Shown piece after piece: positions 22,870 to 33,602 of a stretch of 64,000 bases of DNA. Below the pieces are notes generated by a model. That model did no database searches. It was not told where the DNA came from and worked only from the letters and a program-made list of their open reading frames with translations. A program made the position numbers and the translations under genes. How positions within the stretch are numbered: position 1 is the stretch's first letter; every line of letters starts with the position of its first letter. This stretch comes from Ctena decussata (Eukaryota > Mollusca > Bivalvia > Lucinida > Lucinidae), in NCBI GenBank assembly GCA_963989385.1, contig OZ022503.1:65012123-65076122 (forward strand). Direction: 5' to 3'.

Positions 22870-23697
22870 CTATATCTACTATATCGGAATGCAGCGTGCA
22901 AACAATTCTAAAGCAGCGTTTGCATGGGAGAAAGATTTGTGTCAGGTGGTATCGCATTTTTATCTAACAAGCAAGAGAAGCAGTGCCTAAAATATGCCGG
23001 AGAACTTCTGAAAAAAAACTGTAACAGCGATTCTTTGTTTACTAATAGGTGACGTAACCTAGGCACACGTTTGAGAAACAGAGAGAACCGACAACAAAAA
23101 TGGAAACTAAAAGATGTATATATTGCCGAAGGAACAGTCTGTGCAAAGAAGATGCTAGATGCATTTTCTAAAATTTCAGTGGATCAGTTGTTCAGATGCC
23201 ATATCCAAATGGTTTCTTAGTCACTGCACGTTTTTATAAGAACTTTTGCTGAAACAAAAAAAAAAGTGAAATGGTTTTATTGCAAAAGGCGTGTAGGCAA
23301 GATTGGTCAGGGATCCTTTTGATTCATGACATCGCCTCCTGCCACAACTGTGAGGATGTTACAACTTTCTTGGCGTCTGTCAACGTTCATGTTGTGAACT
23401 ATCCACCTTACTCACCATACCCTAGTCCAAATGACTTCTCTTTATATCCAAGGCTTAAGAAAATGTTTTGATACGATTCCAGAAGTTCTCTTGACAGCGC
23501 TATATTCCAGTGTCTCCAAAAGTTATCAAAGGAAGACTATTTACAATGTAAATACTTCCCACGACTGGGTAAAAGGTTACAAATATGTGTTTCGGTATAG
23601 AAGGGATACTTTGAAAATTTGCAATAGATACATTTATGATAAAACGCTTCATTTCGGAAATCCACACCTACAGACAGAACTTTTTACAGGACTTTTG
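22870..23697 (+). mobile_element. Mariner (DD34D) transposase remnant
   Basis: Fragments in shifting frames align to mariner transposase: ILKQRLHGRKICVRW near 22905, a TGDVT...HTFEKQRE block near 23045 (counterpart of the TGDETW catalytic block, Asp retained), then an open frame from 23271 with ILLIHDIASCHN and YPPYSPYPSPNDFSLYP. Exactly 34 residues separate the Asp of LIHD from the Asp of PNDF, which fits DD34D. Multiple stops show it is dead. Upstream sequence from 22660 is open but not mariner-like. Confidence 0.8.
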
Positions 23698-24168
23698 TAA
23701 CGGTTTATTTTATTTTGTAAGGGGGTTCTGCAAAAAGTTATGTCACTAATGGGGTTCTGAAGTTTTCTTCCGGGCAAATTTTAAAACGTTTCGTAGCAGT
23801 TATATACTGTTTTACCTAGCTAATGATACTTATCTGTTTCGTGAAAACTGCTTTTAATTCTAAATTATATGCAGTCATATAATTATACTGACCAATGTAC
23901 ATGATCAATGCACATGTCACATTGTAACGAGGGCAAAACATCTGACATTTGCGGCTATATAAAATGCCAAACTGTGGTTGGTATAGATATAATGTGTTCA
24001 AAGAACTGTGTGATATATATATGAACGTCAGTCCAGTCCCTTTCCATGAGTAATATTAGGTGGGTTAAAGCTTTTAAAATGGAAACTTTCTGTTGACGAT
24101 GATGCCCGCCTAGGCCTAAAACCTCTATTTAAGGCAAACATCGCAGCTGTAAAAGCTGTGGTAAAACA

Positions 24169-24321
24169 GGCCTGGGTTCGAGGTTATAAAACTTGAGAAT
24201 AATCTCAAACTCAAAATAAAGCACACTGATTGGCTGCTTCCGAGCACTTGCTCGGAAGCAGCCAATCAGTATGCTTTATTTTGAGTTTGAGAATGTACTC
24301 AATTTTTATAACCTCTGGGCC
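24169..24321. mobile_element. Foldback element, family G, 153 bp
   Basis: The left arm (GAGGTTATAAAACTTGAG, then TCTCAAACTCAAAATAAAGC, then GCTGCTTCCGAGCA) pairs with the right arm almost base for base around a loop of a few bases. It ends in a GGGCC motif. It can form a nearly perfect hairpin of about 70 bp. Confidence 0.85.
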
Positions 24322-24369
24322 TGATGCCCTTTTCTGGCTAAAATATAGTTGGTTGTACTAGTATACCAG

Positions 24370-24690
24370 AAGACAGAGTGCAAACAATCTTAAAGCAGCA
24401 TTTGCATGTGAGAAAGACTTGTGACAGGTGGATACCTCATTTGCTGTCTAACGAGCAAAAGAAGCAGTGCCTAAAATTGCCTGAGAACTTCTGAAAACAT
24501 ACGAATATCGTAACAGTCGGGTCATTTCTAATTCGCTAGCAGGTGACGACACTTGGGCACACATGTTTTAGCCACAGACGAGGGCTGACAGCAGGCAATG
24601 AAACCGAAAGCTGAAGCGCGGCTATGTATTGCCCAAAGAACAATCACTACAAAGAAAAATAGTGCGTTACTTTCTTTAAAGTCTCCATAG
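24370..24690 (+). mobile_element. Mariner transposase remnant, middle part
   Basis: Reads TILKQHLHVRKTCDRWIPHL and LSNEQKKQCLKLPENF in one frame near 24385-24495, then in another MKPKAEARLCIAQRTIT near 24600. This is a second copy of the family at 22870, broken by stops and lacking the C-terminal half. Confidence 0.65.
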
Positions 24691-25719
24691 TAAACCGTCA
24701 AATTACAAATCATTATGAAACCTGTACTGTACAGCCGTCAGAATTGATGAAAATATGTCGGTTGATGTGCTTTTTTGTAGCATGTAACTGGCAAAAAAGT
24801 TTGAAAAATGATAAGACTCTCCATAAAAACACGGGTTTCGTCTCTGGTTCCCCGTTAGCAATGCAACAATGCAACAGCGGCACAATCAATGGGATCCTTG
24901 CCTAATTCTTTTTGTACATTGTATTTTTATCACCTGTTGAACGCCTGTGCCTTATATTTTTACCGCCTGTACGTTGTATTTTTATCATAAAATAAAGCTT
25001 GTGAAATCGAAAGTAGGTCATTTTGGTTGGCAACTAAAATGACCTAGTTATTTTTTCGCATCCCGGAGTAATGCAGGAGTGCGCATGATTAAACTTAGGC
25101 GATTGTGTTACCAGCGCCAAACTCTTAAAGTTTCGGTTTTTAAACGCATGGGGAAGCATCAAGACATAATGTTAATTTGAAAATAAAAGTATCATATTAA
25201 TCCTTAGACTATAGACTTTCAGAATTTAGGTTATAAAAAATATCAGAAAAGCTCCAAATTATCAGAAATATGCTCTGAAAATGGAAAATATCGTAATTCT
25301 ACTGTATGCGCCATTAAGTATAATGGTCAGTATAGGTCTGTAATTTAAACGCCAAAGGAAGCAAGTAAACATTAACTTTTTCGAAAAATAAAAACACCAT
25401 CGTGTAGGTATTGCATTATACTTTCAGAATATAGGTTATAAAAGATTCAAATATTTTGAAAAAGATAAGAAATTAATATAAATATAAATATTCCCTATAC
25501 ATTTCTATATAAACTTAATACCCGATAGTGGACAGGTAAGACTGGAAAACAGGGGAGATAACAAAATCGATAAGCCAAGGGACCGGTAAAGAATGTTCAG
25601 TATGATTTTATGGTAAAGTCAAGGACGTTTTGATTTTTCAAAGCCGGCCAATCACGATAATAATCAATGGCGAAACTGCAATGAGAAGTTTGCAGCGATA
25701 CCTCTCGATAAAATATTTC
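24691..25719. other. No gene seen
   Basis: AT-rich; short ORFs only. A duplicated phrase (CTTTCAGAATNTAGGTTATAAAA) occurs at 25215 and 25420, hinting at an old dispersed repeat. Confidence 0.4.
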
Positions 25720-26224
25720 ATGCTGATAGAGCAATGGGGCCTTTAATTCGTGTGGACAAGTCATTCATGTGCCATCTCCATCTGGTTACTCAGTCACTGG
25801 ACGCTTATGTATGAACGCTGAAATAAAAAAAAAAGGTTTATTGCAAGTAAAATGCAAGCAAATGCTGGTCAGAGGTCCATCTGATTCATGACAAAGCCTC
25901 CTCCCACAAGTCTGAGGATGGTAAAGCTTTCTTGGCGTCTAAAAACTTTCATGTTGTAAACATCCACCTTACTCACCAGACCTGAGTCCATGTGACTTCT
26001 TTTTATTTCCTAGGCTTAAGAAAACGCTTTTTGCGAGAAATTGGCAGGCTATATTCTAGTATCTCCAGCAGATATCAAAAGACTAAGTGGGTACGACTGG
26101 ATTAATAAAATGTGTTTCGGTAAAGAGGGAATACTTTGATTACTAGTAAAACGAAGATTTTTGATAAAACACTTCAGTTAAGAGAGCCACTCCTAATGAC
26201 AGAACTCTTTGAAAGACCCTCGTA
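25720..26224 (+). mobile_element. Mariner transposase remnant, 3' part
   Basis: VHLIHDKASSHKSEDGKAFL near 25885 and a SPDLSPCDFFLFP-like block near 25980 match the copies at 1400 and 23271. The 3' terminus GAAAGACCCTCGTA ends at 26224. The Asn usual after the catalytic Asp is replaced by Lys. Confidence 0.75.
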
Positions 26225-26654
26225 TTAGCATACCGAAACTAAGTTGTCACACAGACTAAATTAAATAAGCGTTTGCTTAAGGAGCTGGAGTTGTTTCAAT
26301 TTCAGTTTCGCATCTCTTACAGAAAACAGACAGCGATTCCATACATACTTCCACATATACATACTTTAGGTCAGAACGCGTTTATCTGACAGAAGAACGT
26401 GAAGAACTGTTTGACTTTCAGTATTGCGTCGTTTATAGACAATGTTCGACAGCACATACATGTACTAAGTTAACAAGCGGCGTTGCTAGATTTTCAGCAC
26501 TGGTTCTTTGTAAGAAATGATTAAAAATCAGTTGCGCGCAGACTAAGATTAAAGAAGCATTTGCCTTACAAAGGAAAGAGTGTTGTTTGTTTTTCTCTAG
26601 GCTGTATATTTGTTAGAAAGTAGACAGGGATTGTACTGACACAGGTTAAGAAAG

Positions 26655-26725
26655 CGTCTGGATTTGAGCCGAGACTGCTGGCACAGTAAGCTAGCGCTTA
26701 TCCGACTGCGCTACCGATGCTCCTA
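26655..26725 (-). mobile_element. tRNA-like SINE head
   Basis: On the minus strand: GGAGCATCGGTAGCGCAGTCGG (A box inside), an imperfect anticodon arm and a B-box-like GGCTCAAATCC. It does not fold as a full tRNA, and I take it as a SINE promoter region. Confidence 0.55.
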
Positions 26726-27044
26726 TATAAGAACGTATACATTTTTTGAATGCCCATATTTTTCTTACTTTTAATCGCACGGGTCTAAATTTCTGCATGA
26801 CTTATTTTTGCTCGGAGCCAATAATGTAGTACAGAAACTTTGCTGAATGAGATGCTGAAAAAGCGACACTATACGTACATGTCGATTTTGCTTTTTTTTT
26901 TCAGTCTGCACCATATGTGACAACACGGTTTCGCTGTTAATCAGTATATTGCTGTTCAGTTTGATTTTCTAAATAAACACAACAGTTGTGTTTAATTTTC
27001 GCGTTTACTAGGCTCTCAGTGGCAGACAGAAAGTTTGTCATTTG

Positions 27045-27235
27045 GTTGGTTGTTTTGGGTTTAACGGCCCTTTGAGACATGATTTCAGTCTATATCGGGC
27101 CGTCTCCCAAAGAAGAGAGAAATAACAGTCGAGAGAAAAATGTTCAAACAACCCCCACCCGCACCTACTGCAAGCACAGTAGGCCCTTGCCCCACTATTC
27201 TCCAAATCAGTAGGACGCCCCGGCACTCGAAGTTA
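27045..27235 (-). mobile_element. SINE copy with conserved 3' core
   Basis: The minus-strand 3' end contains CGGCCCGATATAGACTG...AAATCATGTCTC...CGTTAAACCC, then an AACAACC-type tail (plus-strand GGTTGGTTGTTTTGGG at 27042-27060). Similar cores occur at 17605, 36845, 38481 and 60440. Confidence 0.65.
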
Positions 27236-28037
27236 TACCCAGCACCATCGCACCACCCAGCCCCCCTCGCTTGTCATTTGGATGTTACAGGCTTGCCTCT
27301 CAAAGCAGACTAGAGTCACGATTGATCGCGATCGATGTTCGTTCAGTGGACACTTCCAGGGGTTCATTTTATCTTAAGCAGAAGATATTCATGTTATATA
27401 AATATAAGTTTAGATATACTTTTCAATATAAGTAAGGGATATTAAGACATTTAAGGCAGCAGAAGTAAGGAAAATAAATAGATGAATATTGAATTGTTAT
27501 AATTCATAAAACAAATATTTATAGAGACCCTCAATATGAATATTGAAACGATTAAGCTTGTCACGTGACCTAGAGTAAATTGGAAGAAGACAGGGGGTGG
27601 ACACCAAAATTTCACACGAATCCAGCGCAGCAATAACTAATAATTCTTATGACTTTATTAAGACAGACGCCTAATGCCTCAGTTAATAAGATACATATAC
27701 TTTTTTCATGCGGTTTTACCACAGAAGAAATTGATAGGCGTGAAGGATACCATTGTGTGGTGAGTTGTCTCACACATAGTGACATTTGTAACAGCCCTAC
27801 ACCTTAAATAACGCAATAAATCCTACCAAAGTGGGTGTTTTCAGTTTGGAAAATTATGAGGAATTTTATTATTGACAGAATCTGAGGGTCCAAAAGATTT
27901 TTTTTTCGCCGACGTGAAATTGAGATGTAGACCCCATATCAGCTACTCTAGGTCACGCTGTTTCTGTTTTAGTTCATATTGTTACTTGAATAGTGTTCTG
28001 TCAATATACAACAATAAACTAACCCAGCTATTATTAT
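27236..28037. other. No gene seen
   Basis: No convincing ORF, exon or repeat boundary. It may be intron of the receptor gene whose first recognised exon is at 30603. Confidence 0.4.
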
Positions 28038-30505
28038 CTCACCTGAGCCGAAGGCTCAGAGGTGAGCTTATAGGATGGGAGTCGAGCCGTCGTCCGTCCG
28101 TGGGTGGGTGGGTGCGTGGGTGGGTACGTCAACACTTTCAAACATAAATATCTCAAAGACCAGTGGGCCGATCGCAATCAAATTTTATCTGAAGCATCAT
28201 TTGGGTGGGGGAAAGGCTGCATTAGGTTTTGGTGCCGATCAGCTCAGCACTCTGGTTTCCATGGCAACAGATAGCCCCCATAGGGTTATAATGGGGAAAA
28301 TGGCGTCATCGCGTTTTCTCGACTGTTTTTGATTAGATCCTTATCATACTTGCAGGTAATGATGACATACATAAGAGCTTGGATGAGTTCGAAATTTTGC
28401 CGGATTCGAGCACAGACTACGGAGTTAGCTGCCCTTGAGCGTTTGAAAAAAATCCCATAGGGTTATAATGGGGAAAATGGCGTCATCACGTTTTCTCAAC
28501 TGTTTTTGCTTAGATCATTATCAAACATGCAGGTAATGATGACATACATAAGAGCTTGGATGAGTTCGAAATTTGGCCGGATTCGAGCACAGACTACGGA
28601 GTTAGCTGCCCTTGAGCGTTTGAAAAAAATCCCATAGTGTTATAATGGAGAAAACAACGTCATCACATATTTTTAGAAAAACTTTGTCATCGCTCTATTG
28701 CCTACATTTCTCAACGGATTTTAAAATAACTTCACGCAAATGTAGAAAAACTTTGTCAGCGCTCTAGCACCTACATTTCTCAGCAGATTTTAAAATAACT
28801 TCACACAAATGTAGGGCATGACAATATCTCAAGCAAGTTCGACTTTCAGGATGCTGCGCCCAAGGTCAAGGTCACTGTGGCTATTTTTAGAAAAACTTTT
28901 TCAGCGCTCTAGCACCTACATTTCTCAGCAGATTTTAAAATAACTTCACACAAATGTAGGGCATGACAATATCTCGAGCAAGTTGGACTTTCAGGATGCT
29001 GCGCCCAAGGTCAAGGTCACTGTGGCTATTTTTAGAAGAACTTTGTCAGCGCTCTAGCACCTACATTTCTCAGCAGATTTTGAAATAACTTCACACAAAT
29101 GTAGGGCATGACAATATCTCAAGCAAGTTTGACTATCAGGATGCTGTGCCCAAGGTCAAGGTCACTGTGGCTATTTTTAGAAAAACTTTTTCAACGCTCT
29201 AGCACCTACATTTCTCAGCAGATTTTAAAATAAATTCACACAAATGTAGAGCATGACAATATCTCGAGCAAGTTTGACTTTCAGGGTGCTGCACCTAAGG
29301 TCAAGGTCACTGTGGCTATTTTTAGTAAAAACTTGGTCATCGCTCTAGCGCCTACATTTCTCAACGGATTTTAAATCAACTTCACACAAATGTAGGGCAT
29401 GACAATATCTCAAACAAGTTTGACTTCCAGGGTGCTGCGCCTAAGGTCAAGGTCACTGTGGCTATTTTTAGAAAAACTTTGTCAGCGCTCTAGTACCTAC
29501 ATTTCTCAATGGATTTTAAAATAAATTCACACAAATGTAGGGCATGACAATATCTCGAACAAGTTCGACTTTCAGGTTGCTGTGCTCAAGGCCAAGGTCA
29601 CTGTGGTTATTTTTAGAAAAACTTTGTCATCGCCCTAGCACCTTCATTTCTCCATGGATTTTGAAATAACTTGACACAAATGTAGGGTATGACAATATCT
29701 CAAGCAAGTTCGACTTTCAGGATGCTGTGCCCAAGGTCAAGGTCACTGTGGCTAATTTTAGAAAAACTTTGTCATGGCTCTAGCACCTACATTTCTCAAC
29801 GGATTTTAAAATAAATTCATACAAATGTAGGGGATGACAATATCTCAAGCAAGTTTGACTTTTAGGGTGCAATCAAGGTTTTTGATTAGATCCTTATCAT
29901 ACTTGCAGGTAATGATGACATACATAAGGGCTTGGATGAGTTCGAAATTTGGCCGGATTCGAGCACAGACTACGGAGTTAGCTGCCCTTGAGCGTTTGAA
30001 AAAAATCCCATAGTCTTATAATGGAGAAAACAACGTCATCACATTTTCATTTTTCATCGGATGCTCTTCATACTTGCAGGTCAAGAGGATATGCATAAAA
30101 GCTTGGATTAGTTAGCATTTCGGCTAGATCCCACCACTGACTATGGAGTACCTGCCCTGAGCATCCAAAAAATCAATGTCGCCACTTTTTCTTGGTTTCT
30201 ACTGATCCGATCCTTTTCAAACTTGCAGGTAATGAGGAAATGCATAATATCTTAAATAAGTTCAAATTTTGGCCAGATCAGGCCAACCACTACGAAGTTA
30301 GCTGCCCTTGACAGCTCTGTCTATTGTGCTCTTGATCGGATACTTTTTAAACTTGCATATATTATAATGTTTTGGATGAGTTTAATTTTCAGCCTGATTG
30401 GACCACTGACTGTGGAGTTAGCTGCCCTTGAGCATCTTAAATATCCCTATAGGTTTACAATGTCTCTCAGGTGAGCAATTGTTGCCCTTTGGGCTACTTG
30501 TTATT
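28038..30505. mobile_element. Inverted-end element carrying a 145-bp tandem array (array 1)
   Basis: The head has CTCACCTGAGCCGAAGGCTC at 28038, and the tail has CTCAGGTGAGC near 30465. Between 28660 and 29880 about nine units repeat with a period of 144-146 bp (GGTCACTGTGGCTATTTTTA at 28870, 29015, 29160, 29305, 29451 and on). The flanks (28340-28640 and 29880-30480) are made of a longer unit with a GAGTTAGCTGCCCTTGAGC block. No coding potential. It stops about 100 bp short of the acceptor at 30602. Confidence 0.8.
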
Positions 30506-30602
30506 AATTTTTGTACTCGCTTCTTTATCATAATATCCCCTACTTTTTTGAGCAGTATATATTATCTTTAAAGTTTTCTTTTTGCCATTTGGTATATTAC
30601 AG

Positions 30603-30854
30603 ACTACATGGAAGATGAGTGCGGGGAGATCATTGACATGACCAGAGAAGATGCGGACAGCGTCCAGGTGAAACTGACAAAACTGGAGACTGGTTACGAC
30701 CAGAACATTGACTGTGTCCTGCGGATCATGGCACCGGAAAACAAGCGTTTTATAATCAAGATTGATGAACTGGATATACAATGGGAGCAGAATTGTTCTG
30801 CCGACTATTTACAGATCTTTGACGGTGCGAGCTTCAATGATGGAGTTATTGACG
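30603..30854 (+). CDS. Receptor gene, CUB exon 1 of 4 recognised
   Basis: First recognised exon of a single-pass receptor-like protein (CUB, LDLa, transmembrane helix, tail). The acceptor is TTACAG just before 30603 and the donor G|GTAAGA after 30854; both are phase 1. The reading starts DYMEDECGEI, contains ENKRFIIKIDELDI and ADYLQIFDG, and matches the first two thirds of a CUB domain, an extracellular protein-binding module. It is paralogous to the minus-strand exon at 2072-2374. The four exons at 30603, 31158, 32423 and 33294 join in frame and give 292 residues to the stop. The signal-peptide exon and any further extracellular modules must lie upstream; I could not identify them, partly because the repeat at 28038-30505 fills the adjacent sequence. 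The overall plan resembles LRP10/12- or NETO-type proteins, but I do not claim orthology. Confidence 0.85.
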
Positions 30855-31157
30855 GTAAGAATTACGATTTGGTCAAAAATGACAAGACTCATGTCGATTT
30901 TATCCATTTACTAAGTATTGACATGCCTAAATCGAGAATGTCAACCATAAAATAACAACACCTGTCTGCGAGAAGGATAGCTCGCCTGACTTAGTAGTGA
31001 ATAGTAAGATGCTTTGGCAGCAACAAATGCACCAAAGAAATGAAAATAGCAGACTCGATTCGACTGAGTCTCTTCTTGAGTTGAGAAAGGGAAGCAATTA
31101 AAATGTCTTTCCTAAAGGCAATTAATCCAGAAATGTATCCCATCCATTATGTTACAG

Positions 31158-31298
31158 GACTGAGTGGCCAGGTGTGCTCCGCGGTGGCACTACAGAGAGG
31201 GTATGTTTCCAAAGATAGATTTATAACCCTGAGATTTCACAGTGACGCCGAAACTCAAGGAAGAGGGTTTACCTTACTTCTCACTGCTTTTCGAACAG
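31158..31298 (+). CDS. Receptor gene, CUB exon 2 (C-terminal part of the domain)
   Basis: Phase 1 at both ends: acceptor GTTACAG before 31158, donor ACAG|GTAATC after 31298. The reading begins (G)LSGQVCSAVA and ends FHSDAETQGRGFTLLLTAF. FHSD...GRGF is the classic C-terminal signature of CUB domains. It joins exon 1 without a frame break and completes the domain. The open frame extending upstream to 31103 is intronic. Confidence 0.88.
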
Positions 31299-31412
31299 GT
31301 AATCTGTCTTTTTCTGTCCCCGTGTTATCATGACAGTCATTCTCGGTGTTAATTTGTCATCACAAATCCTCGTTATCTCAAACACCGATATCTCAAACTA
31401 TCCTATTATATA

Positions 31413-31612
31413 AAAGAATACAGTCTGACCACATACTTTCGTTTCGCCTTCTGCTGATTCAAGAAGGGCAGTTGTCAGTTATTTGCGAAAGTATGTGCCC
31501 TCAGTACTGGTCAACTGCTTAGATCTAAGCCTGCCCAGGAATAGTGTGGCTAGTTTAACTGACCGTCCCGACATGACCGTAAATGGTTACCGTGAACGTA
31601 AGTAAGGCAACA
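31413..31612 (+). mobile_element. SINE body in receptor intron
   Basis: Matches the reverse complement of 60440-60630: ACATACTTTCGTTTC, a TGATTCAAGAAGGGCAGTTG block, GCGAAAGTATGTGC, and AAGCCTGCCCAGGAATAGTG, ending in an AC-rich tail. It lacks the tRNA-like head present in the other copy. Confidence 0.75.
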
Positions 31613-32189
31613 AAACAACAACAACGACGACGTCAGGATAAATGCGACAGTTTCGAAAGTGATCCACCATTCTTTTGAATTTTTACATTTTAGGGGTTGA
31701 AAGTTTTTTTTGACAAATTTATTGTCGAGATTGATAGTTATATGCCTCATTGGGTCTCTCGGAGTTACTGCCTTAAATAGAGGATCTTTCGGAGTTATTG
31801 TCGTAAGTATTTCGTAAAAGCATTTGCGAAACATTATCATGACACTGCCGATGTACAAACAAATCACTGATTATGTCATTTTCTTCGACTTACATCGCCT
31901 TATTGAAGTCTTTAGGTATGGATTCGTGTCCATTGTTTGGTTCCCATTTGTTCAAGGAAGACAGCTCTAAGAGAACAGAACAGTATTAGTTTCCCCGGTA
32001 GATAAGTGTGCTCTGCAATGGAGCTTTTCTTTCTTTCTTTCAGGATCATTTTTTTTCCTTTAAAAGAATAGCCCTTTCACAAAGGCGATCAATGCCTCAA
32101 GATTTGAGTGGTCTCCCTTGGTGGTATAACCATATACCACGGAATGTATCCATACGTTTTAAGAATTAAGTTTGGTCATAAATTTAACC

Positions 32190-32406
32190 CATTAATGCCT
32201 AGTGCCCCATAAAAGGGACATTGACAAACAGTGCAGACCCAGATCAGACGCCGCAACACGCGTCGTCTGATCAGGGTCTACATTATTTGCAGAAGACTCA
32301 AAATAAAAATGATAAAAAAATAAACTAAACCAGGCACCCCTTAATAGACAAATGGACAATTTTAGTGCATATGAACAGAAGAGTCCACTAGGCATAAATG
32401 GGTTAA
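32190..32406. mobile_element. Hairpin MITE, family T, in receptor intron
   Basis: Ends TAACCCATTAATGCCTAG and its complement CTAGGCATAAATGGGTTA. The inner hairpin is CAGACCCAGATCAGACG / CGTCTGATCAGGGTCT. It lies just before the acceptor of the LDLa exon (32422). Other copies lie at about 2750, 4365, 46918 and 47258. Confidence 0.8.
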
Positions 32407-32422
32407 ATATTTTATTTTACAG

Positions 32423-32664
32423 ACGCTGAGGGTATGTGCTACAATACCGAGTTTCAATGTAAATCCAGTGGGCGATGTATATCTAGCCGATTAATTTGCG
32501 ATGGCTACGATCATTGCGTTGACGATAGCGATGAGTGCCGATTATCCACTCCAGTAATTATCGGCATATCGGTTGGTTGCGCGATCATGGTACTGGTAAT
32601 TATTGGAATGATCGTCTGCTGCTGTGTCCTGAGAAGGAGATACAAGAAAAATAATTCTAAAAAG
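32423..32664 (+). CDS. Receptor gene, LDLa plus transmembrane exon
   Basis: The acceptor TTTACAG precedes 32423 (phase 1), and the donor AAAAAG|GTAAAT follows 32664 (phase 0). The exon encodes one LDL-receptor class A module: six cysteines from MCYNTEFQC to DDSDEC, with the acidic CDG...DDSDE calcium-binding set complete. A hydrophobic helix follows (PVIIGISVGCAIMVLVIIGM) and then a basic stop-transfer RRRYKKNN. It is a ligand-binding and membrane-anchoring exon of a type I membrane protein. A frame running on past the donor to 32757 is intronic. Confidence 0.9.
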
Positions 32665-32779
32665 GTAAATGATATAAAATACAGCAAAAAGATTTTATCA
32701 AATGAAAAAATAGGAGTCGCTCTGTGTCTGAATTTGTCTGTTACCCTTTCTAAATAATAACATTGTCCAAATTCTTTGG

Positions 32780-33010
32780 TAAAAGGTAAAGGTTTCTCGT
32801 TGTCAAGTGCCGGAAGGACAGCCTGGGTGCTAGTGTACCACCATATTTTATATGCCCTCGCCTGTCGGGTGTTTATGATTCGAAAAAAATGTACCAAATC
32901 ACTGCTAGGTTGAAAGAGAGAGTTTTACAGTCGCTGGTTGACCCAACGGAAATTCGAACCCGGGACCTTCAGCACCATGGGCGAGCGCCTGTAACAACGA
33001 CCACGCCCAA
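32780..33010 (-). mobile_element. tRNA-derived SINE copy in receptor intron
   Basis: On the minus strand a good B box (GGGTTCGAATTTCC) lies near 32955, with a GC-rich head towards 33010. The body extends to about 32780. It is a likely SINE; the A box is poorly kept. Confidence 0.55.
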
Positions 33011-33104
33011 TGTTACCAATTTATTGCTGGGAGATTCGTTTTTAATTTCAGAAACATGTGATTAGGGATGCATGATTTCACCCCTGGTTAGCTATGTTTC
33101 TAAG

Positions 33105-33230
33105 GCTGTTACAAAACGAAAAAGAGTCAAAGTTTCAAAACAACTTGGTCATCGTGACTAAACAAATTTATATAGCCACGATGACCAGGTCGTTTGGGAA
33201 CTAGGACTCTGTTTCGTTTGGTAACAACCG
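33105..33230. repeat. Foldback repeat in receptor intron
   Basis: GTTACAAAACGAAAAAGAGTC on the left pairs with GACTCTGTTTCGTTTGGTAAC on the right, and TTGGTCATCGTGAC with a GATGACC-containing block further in. This leaves only about 60 bp to the next acceptor. Confidence 0.7.
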
Positions 33231-33293
33231 TTGTATATACATAGTTAACCACGGGTGGATTTATAATCATGATTGTGTTTGATTTCTTCTCAG

Positions 33294-33536
33294 GAGGAGC
33301 CAGGTGTGGACGATGTTTCGAGTGGTGCACAGTTGTACAGACCAGCCACCTTCAGGCGACCTGTTTATACGGTACCATCTTTGCCGCCTGATTATAAATA
33401 TGTGAATCCGGAGCCAGGTTACGTACAGCCAATTTACATCCGAGGTTATCCGGATTATTCAGCAGACTATCAACCCACGCATGCGTGGCATACAGCACCT
33501 GACACGGACAGGCATTATTTGTCCTGGTATAACTGA
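33294..33536 (+). CDS. Receptor gene, terminal exon (cytoplasmic tail)
   Basis: The acceptor TTCTCAG precedes 33294 (phase 0); the stop TGA is at 33534-33536. It encodes an 80-residue cytoplasmic tail beginning EEPGVDDVSS and unusually rich in Tyr and Pro. A PPxY motif (PPDY) is the known docking form for WW domains such as those of Nedd4-type ubiquitin ligases. YVNP fits the pYxN preference of Grb2-type SH2 domains, and YVQP, YIRGYPDY and DYQP add more tyrosines. These suggest signalling or endocytic control of the receptor, but binding is inferred from motif shape only. The 3' UTR is short, with AATAAA about 60 bp after the stop. Confidence 0.88.
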   Translation, partial: EEPGVDDVSSGAQLYRPATFRRPVYTVPSLPPDYKYVNPEPGYVQPIYIRGYPDYSADYQPTHAWHTAPDTDRHYLSWYN

Positions 33537-33596
33537 GAAACTGAAGGACAGAGACTGATGAAAATCAGTATAACACTGATCTTAATTATTTGAGAC

Positions 33597-33602
33597 AATA
33601 AA
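33597..33602 (+). promoter_or_regulatory. Poly(A) signal AATAAA of the receptor gene
   Basis: AATAAA 61 bp after the stop codon, on the coding strand. Confidence 0.65.

Noticed and set aside
22662..22967. Plus-strand frame of 101 codons as a separate gene
   Set aside because: Its C-terminal part is mariner transposase sequence and the frame breaks there; the N-terminal part has no domain.
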